From: Leptobrachium leishanense
Lineage: Eukaryota > Chordata > Amphibia > Anura > Megophryidae
DNA length: 64,000 nt
Direction of reading: 5' to 3'
NCBI GenBank assembly: GCA_009667805.1
Contig: CM019069.1
Span: forward strand, 48,194,153 to 48,258,152
Numbering within the stretch: the stretch's first letter is position 1; every line of letters starts with the position of its first letter. Positions 51,301-61,877 of this stretch are shown piece by piece. Under the pieces are notes generated by a model. It saw only the letters and a program-made list of their open reading frames with translations, was not told where the DNA came from and made no database searches. The position numbers were made by a program, and so were the translations under genes.

Positions 51301-54300
51301 AGGACATTAACATGGAGTCGCTAAGGGAAATTCTGCAAGCGCACATTATCCTGCTTACCGTCTCCATGTTAGCGTCCACCATGGAATAATGCCCTCCATG
51401 TTTCCAATCCTTCACAGTGAATGAATGACTAACCATTGGATTAAATGTCATGTCCAATGAAAGGGAGTATACATAAATCTCAATATAATTCCCTGAAAAC
51501 CTTGTACATCGATGTGTAGTTTATTGGGGGTTTGCCTCTTCTTTAACTGGTATAGCTCCAGGGTTAGAGCTCCACCTGAGGGATCTCTAGTTTACCCCTT
51601 TGTATTCTTCACAAAGTCTTATCAGACTTTTGCCTAATGACGTTAACTAAGCTGGATGCACTGATTTCTGTTAATGAAATAATGTTGACAACAGAATCAA
51701 AAAGTTACTAACTAGTAATATCTCGCATAAATCAGTGTGCAGGAACCTCCGCAGTCTGTTCCATATATACCTTTTGTGCAAAATGCCATCTGCCTGGTGG
51801 TCACCTGATAGTGTAGAATATGATATTTATGATGTAAGATTATCTACATATGATATATAATATGATATAGCTCACGATTATACAAACCTACAAGAGGGTA
51901 ATTAATGGGTTTCAAGCAATTAAGACCGCCAGCCCAATATCTGCTTCAAGGTAGATAAGAAACGCCGGTCACTCCATGGGCGATAAGGAACTGGTTTATT
52001 GTTGGAGCATAGTGAATCATTTCAGCTCCCACTGGAACCTTTGTCCAGGGAACGTAAATGTAGCACCATGCTGGGTCATGCTGCCACTTTGTTGATAACT
52101 ATATGGAACACGACTTCACGGATGGAGTTTTCTTGGAGCAGGATTGTTATTGACAGTTAATACTGTTCCTCTGAGTATTTACGAAAATATTTCCTCATTT
52201 TACAGAATACATTTTTTCTGATTTTGAGTACGAACGAGATCGGTGTTGACACAAATGACTTGGATGTCAATCTCCGTCTGGAAACGTAAGTCTGGTTATA
52301 ATGTATAGAACTTATTTATTGCTTCTGAAGCAATTGCCACAAGCACATGTCCACAACGATGCAGGTTTTCTGTTTCAGGACAAGTTCTCAGCCCAATCTC
52401 CGTCCTATAACGGCTAAAGCTCGGGTAGTAATCGAGCTGCTTCTTTCTGTAACTGGGTAAGTTGGATATTTTTTTTTTTTTTTTACATTTTATATGTAAT
52501 TTATATCTACTAGTTCACAGAAATAACTTTGCAAATAAAGGAAGGTACAGGCACTCCAGCCTTTTTTCTTAGAGTAGGTTTATTGGAGGTACATTAAGAA
52601 GCGATGTTTGATAAAGGCTTGTGAGGTGCCAAGACATTGCTACATCATGTCACCAATAGACCTGACCTAAGAGTTTAGTGCTGGAGTGCCCATTCCTTTC
52701 TTTCTTTGTACAGATGACGTTATTGGAGGTTCCCTGTCCTGGTTCGTGTTGGCACCCATCTATTTCTATCTTTTTATACAGTTGACCCATATTGGGGACA
52801 CTATTGTCTCTTTGTGGATGTAGTTCGCAGAAATAAGGCACAAAGCTCTGTTCTAAATACTAAAACCTACTCCATGAATCCTGAGGCACCCATTATGGCT
52901 TGTCTAGACTGGCATTTGGGTAAAAGCCCCCAAAAAGGAAACAAATTCTAAATATGTCGCACAATAATCAAAACGACCCATTGGTTCAATGTGCCTTCAA
53001 GTCATCTCTTAAGATTCCATCCGAGATAGAATTCGATGCGCACAGATACAAATCATAGGATCAAATTTCTGTTCTTTAAAAGAAAAAAATAAATTAAAAT
53101 GATTTACTAATTTTCATGAAACCATCAGAAGAAAAGTCATATATGGTGGAAATCAGACGTCTCATAAAAGACCATCTCCACGGAGTCTTTGCTACATGTC
53201 GAGCTTTTGGTATTTCTTTGCAGAGTGGCTAAACCTTCTCAGGTGTACTTCGGGGGAAATGTGGTTGGAGAAAGTGCAATGAAATCAGAAGACGATATTG
53301 GAAGTCTAGTAGATTTTGAATTCCGAGTGAGTATTTTTCTTTTCTTATTATTACTATCTTTGTATGTGCTCTGCCTTGCGATTGGGTTTTTATTACCAGC
53401 TCAGAGCTCCCCCTCGTGTGCAAACTGCTTCACTACAATGTCAGGCTTGAAAAGAGCCCAATGAAAAATAGCAATACTATTATACTACTTCACTTTTTTG
53501 ATAATGATATACAATTCTTCTGATATGTGCATTCCTTTCTAAAGAGCTATACTTGCTTTATCTAATAAAACGTAATGCTTATATTTTTACTAGTTTATAG
53601 CGTGTGCTGTTATGTTTTTTGTATGACATTAATTGACCTCCCGGCTAGCCTATCATTGACTAGCTCCTGTAGGCTATGAGAACATTGCCCTCTCTTACAA
53701 CTGAATGTCTTAAGATATTCAGGACTTGATGGCTCAAAGGAGGATGTCTTGCTCTCTGGAGCTGGACATGGAACGTCCTCTAATCCAATGGTTACCCCGA
53801 CCCAGCCCATCCATGACTCCACCACAGCCCATGCATGCCCTGACCCCTACCCTGGCTTCAGTATGGCCCCAGACCAGACCGGTACTACACGACACTTTAC
53901 GTCATCTTTCACATTATTGACCATTTTTTGTATGTTCTGATTTGTAGATCACAAATTTTGGGAGACCCCTTAAAGCTCTGGGCACCGCATTTTTGGATCT
54001 TCAGTGGCCAAAGGAAATTCATAACAGAAAATGGCTGCTTTACTTGGTTAAAATAACCTCGAAAGGACTGGATAAAGTTGCTTGTCAGCCGGCTGGAGAA
54101 ATCAATAGGCTGAGACTCTTGGTATGTTCATGGAGACTTCTCTTCTACTTTTTATCATCTGGTGTGGCTGAGATAGGGAATTGTTACAGCTGGTTTACAC
54201 TCGGTTTTGACGACTCGTTAACAAAACCCACCATAGTTTGTGTATCTATCTCTGGCTGCCAGTATACTGTATTCTGTCAGCTCAACTTACTCATGAATTG

Positions 54301-57300
54301 CTCCAAACGCTGTTGTACATTTTAATCGTGGCGCCATATACAATTACAAACTATTAATATTATTGTGTTACATTCTTAAATAACGCTTGTGCGTTTCTGT
54401 TGTTTTCATAGGAATCTGGTAAGACTAGAAACAGACGGGAGCTTGACGAAAAAGAGCCGGGAACAGACGATAAGGGCTTTTCTTTCTTTTCCGAAAGGAA
54501 ATACCTGACACTGGTAATTAATTGCTGGAAATCTTATTTCAGGCATTTGGGGTGATGGATAGTTGTTTGCTTTGTTTTAAAAAAAAAAATTGAAGACGGT
54601 TTTACGGCTTTTTTTTGTACATGGTTATTAACGACGAGCTGAGTCCAGAGTATGACCAACTCCTAGACTCCAGTGCGTCCCCAAATAGACTTTAATGAAA
54701 TACTCCTTAAGGTGTGTCTTTTACAAGGAGAGTGAAAGAAATAAAGGGCTAATACACAAACGAATCCTGTATTAATCACTATTTCAAAAGTTACAATTCT
54801 ATGAAATAAATACTGTAACTGTGTACTACGTGCTTTCCACACTGTTTTACCAAGCTGAAGGGAGCAGGTATCGCCCTGGGTTTTTGTGGTTGTGCTACTA
54901 TTTCGACCCATCCTTCTCACACTCCCCTCACGCTTCTGTAGTGGCGCTGATGTGCTGGCTTAATTGCCAGCTCATTGGCATTCACATACTGAAGTCAGGC
55001 TCCGCTGTTCTCCCCTGGCAGGCAAACATTGCCACAGATGGTGGTAGGTTCACTGCTAAGACCACTGTCTTGAGGTCAGGCCTGCCCTTTGGGATGAGCA
55101 GGGTGCACACCCTGGGCCCCGCACCACTGGTGACACCCTCCGTGTGACAAAAAGTGTCAGTGACTGCCACCTCTCTATCTGGGAGCGAGAGGGGTCAGGG
55201 ATGTCTTTATGGGGAGTAGTGAGAATATCAGGGGGGGCCATTGTGTGTATCTGTATGTGGGGAAAAAAGGTGACGTATAAGGAGGTGTAGCGTTGAAAGA
55301 GTGGCGACGGGCCCCTCAACCGCTAGAGCTTTCCCTGCCTGAGGTTACCATGATGATAACCGCCTGCAAGATAGCCTAATAGCCTCACCTTAACCCCTTC
55401 ACTACGAGATCGATTGTAACTCAGGAATTCAAAGGTATCATCAGGTCGGTCCCCGATATCGAGTTATCTCGATCTGTAGTTCTGACGGACAATAGTAAAT
55501 AAATTTGTTTGCTGTAAACAAATTTTATTTGCTTTTGGGCTGCAGAAGGTGCCCCAAGGCTTTAGCTCTGTGGGTGTAATGCCAGAGGTCCTAAAACTGT
55601 TTAAAATCGGCTGCAGAAGGTCCTGACCATCGGGCTTTCAGCAGCCGATGCAGGGAACCACAAGCTGCAGCTCAAACTGCTGTAACTCCATTTGGCCAGT
55701 AGATGGTGCCAACAGCCTGACAAATGGGTTATTACAGTAAAGAATACACTTGGAATATTGTGAATGATGGACTGCTAGGTGAGAATGATGGACTGCTAGG
55801 TGAGAATGATGGACTGCTAGGTGAGAATGATGGACTGCAAGGTGAGAGTGATGGACTGCAAGGTGAGAGTGATGGACTGCAAGGTGAGAGTGATGGACTG
55901 CAAGGTGAGGGTGATGGACTGCAAGTCTGTATAGCTTAATCAAGATCTCTAGAACACCAGAACCACATTCAGTAATGCAGGGATTCTCAAACTATGGCCT
56001 CCCAGATGCTCATAGCCTATGATATCCCTTGAAAGCTGTAGATAGAGAATCATGGAAGTTGTAGTTCAAAAACATCTGGGTGCCAGAGTTTGAGATCCCA
56101 GCTATATTTAAAAATGAACAAGGTTAAAATTAGAATTAAAAGGTATTTTCCACTCGTGCACTCTTGCCGTTTTATGAGTTGCGCGTCTTAATGTGCAGCA
56201 AATGCTCTATACAGACGTTGTAAAGGGAATATCCTACACATAGATGCATTGAACAGGAGGAGACCAGAGACCCATGTAACGTTCTAGCATCTTCACATAA
56301 TGACCTGGAGGACTGTTTAAATATACTGTTTCCATTTCTGTCGCTTTATTCGGCTGAAGGGATAATCCTCCCTTTACTTTATTGAGCTTATTCTAAGTCG
56401 CAATGCAGATCCCTTTACGTAAACCTCATGTGATATTGCCACTGGGCACACCAGTCTTAAGTCACTCAAGAGCTCCTTACTAACATACCTCAATACAGAA
56501 TGCACCTGTATACATGTAACATAATGACTATTTTTCTACATATTTATTTTCTGTTAATCTGTATATGTGTTGTTTTCTTAATATCTTGCATTGTATTACT
56601 TTGTATTTCTGTAACTGTAACACTTCAATGTTCTTGAACCCAGAACATACTTGAAAACGAGAGAAATCTCAATGTATCCTTCCTGGTAAAATCCTTTATA
56701 AATAAAATAAATAAATAAATTAAATTAGTGCTTCAGGCTTTTCTTTAATGGGCAGCCATAGTACATGCAGAGTATCCAATAAACAGGAAAATAAAACAAA
56801 CATAAATCTAAAGCCTACTCCTCATTCGGAGGCAAACTAAGCATTATTCTCCCCTCACTATAACATTGGGCAGCGAAGATGCTTAACAATAAAGCAAAAC
56901 AAAACAAAGTGTGCTTCCCTCAGTAACTTCAGGGCTTGTCTCCTCCTCTGCGGCTCCCAGCACAAAGACTGCTCTATCAGAGGGAACCATCTATAAAGGC
57001 AGGGGAGACTTAATCAGCTGCAAATTAACCCTATAGGGGAAAGGGGCTTTCTCAATCACCCCGCCCCTAATCACACAGGCTGGTCTACATTTAATATGTG
57101 CAGTTAGGATTGCATTGGTTTTTTTATTTTAGCATTTTATTACACCAAGGAATCTGAACGACCCAAACCGGCCTGTTCCTACGACTATGGTTGTACATAA
57201 GCTCTCTGATAATGTTCTTTTCCATTGGTATTATTTGCAGGATTGCACTAATAACCAGGCGCGGTGTGTAACAATCCGATGCCCACTCCAAGGCTTGGAT

Positions 57301-60300
57301 AGTAACGCAATGATTGTGGCACGCTCAAGATTATGGAACAGCACCTTTTTGGAGGTAACACTTTAGATGCGCTCAGGCATATGCTGCCTTCAATGCTTTT
57401 CATTTGTCTTTTTTGTCTTTGCCAAATATTTGTTGCTGGAGAAAATGATATTAATGTTGTATTGGACCCAAAAATTTCTGATCTAAACCCTGAGTACATC
57501 TATGTTCCAAATACACTTTCTGGTCTGACGATGGGGATTTCTATTTAACCCATATGTTTTTTATGGTTAGATTGAGGAAAAATCATGGTAAGAATGATGA
57601 CGTTTTATGGCATAATTTCCACTTTTCACTTAATGGGGTTATTAACCAACCACCATTATTTAATTCAGAGAACTTCTGGGAATTGCAGTGGCTCTAGTAC
57701 AGAACATTCACAATTTTGGGAACCTTACAGGGTAATTCAAAGAGATTCGAAAAGTCGCCGCATGTTCGGTGACTTTTTGTTCTCTTCAATTCGGTTCCTT
57801 TTGCCGATCCCATTTCGGTGACCCTGCGGTGTATTCAGCAAACACCACAGGGTCCCCGAATTGCAGGGAAAAGCTGCCGGAAACCTGACGAAAACTAACC
57901 GCAAAACCCGGCGAATGCACGCCGAAAACCCGCAAAAACATCTGGATTAACCTGCCGAAAACAACAGAAAAACCCGAGCAGGAGCCGATCGCAGCCTCCG
58001 GAAAAAGCCGACACCGCAGAAGAGGCAGTGAATAAATTAGCAAAACAGTTTGCATGAATGATTGAAAAGTGAAACACTGTTTGCAAAGAAACTACAGAGC
58101 GAAAATGTCTGAAATTTACATATGAGGTCCAGGGAATGATAATAAAAAGGGCTGTTACAGAAAAAATAAGTAAAGAAAATCGGACTTTTAAAAAAAAAAC
58201 TGAAAAATGCTTAAAATATCCTAAAAAATCTATAAATAAAGAGACTCTTTACTGCAGAATATTATAATCAATGGTTTATTAGATATTGAATTAAAACGGG
58301 AATATTTTTAACATTGAAGCCTATGGGATTCTCCTGAATAAACCTGCCGAATGAAACCACCGAATGGCAGGACATTAGGGGAACCTTTCACTGCTGCTGG
58401 TTTGTGTTTTCTGAATAGCCGAAGCAGTGCTTCTCTATGGGGATTTCACTGCCCTCGAACAGGCACCGAACAGGCACCGTATGTGCAGGCAATTCGCCAG
58501 GATTTGGTGAATTGCCTGCTCTCTGAATAGCCGAATGGCCAGGAAAGGTAACCATATGCTGATTTTCAGCGTTCGGTTACCTTTCTCAAGCAATTCAGAG
58601 CTCTTTGAATAACCCTGTTAGTTTTCCATACTTTTCGCCATTCTTTCCACCATAGTTTTTGCCAAAGTTTCAGCATAGATTTCACTCTAGTTGTCAGCGC
58701 GATTTCAGTTGATGTTGTCTAGCATTGTTTTTGCTGTTTTCCTCACCATTGTCAGCCATTGATAAATTTACTGTCTCTGAATAGTAACTCCGTGACTAAA
58801 CCCTGTTATATCATTATTAATGACATGTACACGCTGGGTTTTTTTCATTTGGTTTTGAATTTTTTCATCCTGTTTTTTTTTTCGTTTCGGGTCATTTTAT
58901 TCCGTTTTTTTTTTTTCCTTTTGAGTCGTTCGTTATTTTACCTCGATTTTTATTTTCAGACCAATCCGAAATTTCGGACAGCCGGTTATAGTTTTTTTCA
59001 GATCACTTCCTTTTGCGTTTTTATGAGTTATTTGCTATTTTGGGTTGATTTGTATTTCTTTTTTTATTAATTATTTCAGAATGTGAAACAGATTACTACC
59101 AATAAAATGAAAATACCAGCTGTCAACCGTTTATTTTTTCACTTGCAGCAAAATGACTCTTTACTTATTTATTTTTTAGGCATTTTTTGAGTTAAATTTT
59201 AAGTTTCCTACTTTATTTTAAAGCAACGAGGCTTTTTTTTCCCATAGGTATCAATTTAAATAAAATATTCCCGTTTTTATAAAATATTTATTAAATCGTT
59301 TATTTTTTCACTTGTAGCAAAAAGTCTCTTTTTTAATTTTTTTTTAGGATTTTTCAGGCATTTTTTAGGATTTTTTTTGGGTGAAATTTTATTGTTCCTA
59401 ATTTATTTTAAAACAAGACATTTTTTTCCATTCGGCAATTAATTGAATAGTTACTAGTAAACATTGTGGTGTTTATTCACTGTCCTGGTTAATTTGGCGA
59501 TGATGCACGGATATCCTAAATTTTAGGAGACATTAGTAAAACTGAAAACACATTGAAGAAAGCTTTGAGTCCAATCATAAAACACTCTTGTCGTGTGCAG
59601 TGGGCTGTACATTTTAAAGGCCTTTACAGTGGGGTTCAGAGAAGTTAAAAAAATTAAAATGAAACGTGTGAGAATTTGACATAGAATCAAACAGCATTTA
59701 CACAAAGCAATAAAATCACACAGGGTTATTCAAAGAGGATCGAAAAGTCACCGCACGTTCGGTGACTTTTCGTTCTCTTCAATTCGGTTCCTTTTGCCGA
59801 TCCCATTTCGGCGACCCTGCGGTGTATTCAGCAAGCACCAAAGGGTCCCCGAATTGCAGGGAAAGGTCGCCGAATGCACGTCGAAAACCCGCAAAAACAC
59901 CTGGATTAACCTGCCGAAAAAACCTGGGTAGGAGCCGATCACACGCAGCGAAGCCGCCAGAAAAAGCCGACACCGCAGACGAAGGCAGTGAATAAATTAG
60001 CAAAACAGTTTGCTTGAATGTTTGAAAAGTAAAACGCTGTTTGCAAAGAAACTACTGAGCGAAAATGTCTGAAATTCACATATGAGATCCAATGAATGAT
60101 AATAAAAAGGGCTGTTACAGAAAAAATAAGTAAAGTTAAAAAAAAAAGAAAATCGGACTTTTAAAAAAAAAACTGAAAAATGCTTAAAATATCCTAAAAA
60201 ATCTATAAAGAGACTCTTTACTGCAGAATTTTATAATGAATGGTTTATTAGATATTGAATTAAAATGGGAATATTTTTAACATTGAAGTCTATGGGATTC

Positions 60301-61821
60301 TCCTGAATAAACCTGCCGAATTAAACTACCGAATGGCAGGACATTAGGGGAACCTTTCACTGCTGGTTTGTGTTCTCTGAATAGCCGAAGTGCTTTTTTA
60401 TGGGGATTTCACTGCCCTCGAACAGGCACCGAACAGGGACCGTATGTGCAGGCAATTCGCCAGGATTTGGCGAATTGCCTGCTCTCTGGATAGCCGAATG
60501 GCCAAGAAAGGCAACCGAACACTGATTATCAGCGTTCGGTTACCTTTCTCCAGCCATTCGGATCTCTTTGAATTACCCTGTCAATGTTTTTTAAACAACT
60601 GTTTAATATTTACATCTTTCTATGGCTAAACAATGGATATCCATGTATCATAGTATGTTTTATATTTTCATATCTGTTTTTTTATTTTTAAAACAGGAGT
60701 ATTCTAAAATGAGTTACCTTGACATCTTGGTGCAAGCCTCAATCACTGTTGATGCAACATCTCAAAATGTTAAAATGTCAAACGAAGGTTTCAAGGTATG
60801 TAAACCCTGGGAAAAACTCTAGTATATTGACGGCAAACCATGACAGAACTGTTTAAGAACTCCATGTCCCATAATGCATATTCACACTTAAGACTGGCTG
60901 AGCATCATAGAATATGTAGTTCAGACATCTGGGGTGCCAAGGGTCACCATCACTGCTCCAGTACGACGATCTCTGTGCTTGTCAGGTGTATCCTGGAGCA
61001 TTTCGGTGCGCGTTGTGATCTATTACACAATACATACAGGTCTATTCAAAGAAAAGTGAAACCCCGGGGAATGACTGGTAAGAATGAAAATTCTAGGGCA
61101 AAATGGCTAAACCATAAAAATTCTCCCATTTATCTCACTTTCCAAATCGGCTATTTGGTCTATATTGTTCTCTTCTCCTGCCAGTTCTCCTGATGTTCAC
61201 CTTTCTTTGAATAGACCTGTAAATGTCATTTAATAGTATACATCACATGTAACAAATAATATAATGCAAGCCTGGCGGGTAATCATTTTAGCTCTTTCTA
61301 CCTTTATTTGATCACAAAGAGTTAATTATATCACAATTTGCTTGTTGGATGCTTTGTCACTAGATGTTTTTGTCTCTTTCTAGGTGCGTCTCACGGTTTT
61401 CCCAGAGAAGACCGTCGCTCAATACACAGGAGTACCGTGGTGGATTATCTTGGTTGCTATTCTTGCTGGAATCTTAATGTTGGCACTTCTGGTATTCCTA
61501 TTGTGGAAGGTAAGTACATCTGTATGGCTGTCACAAAAATGTTTCCAGTTAAGAGTATTTTGAGATTTGTAAACTGTCGCAGAAATCCTATAGAATGTTT
61601 AGTCTGTAGATTAAACTAAAATGATGTATGAATTATGTATATCCGTACTCCTGGCTCAGAGATAATATATATATATATCAGGTTGGTTTTATCCACAATG
61701 TAATTTGCAATAATATGTCACATCACAACACAGTTTAAATTAGATATTACTATTATTCTTTATTATTCTTTATTTATAAAGCGCCAGCATATTCCGCAGC
61801 GCTGTAATATATACAGTATAT

Positions 61822-61877
<56 letters not shown>

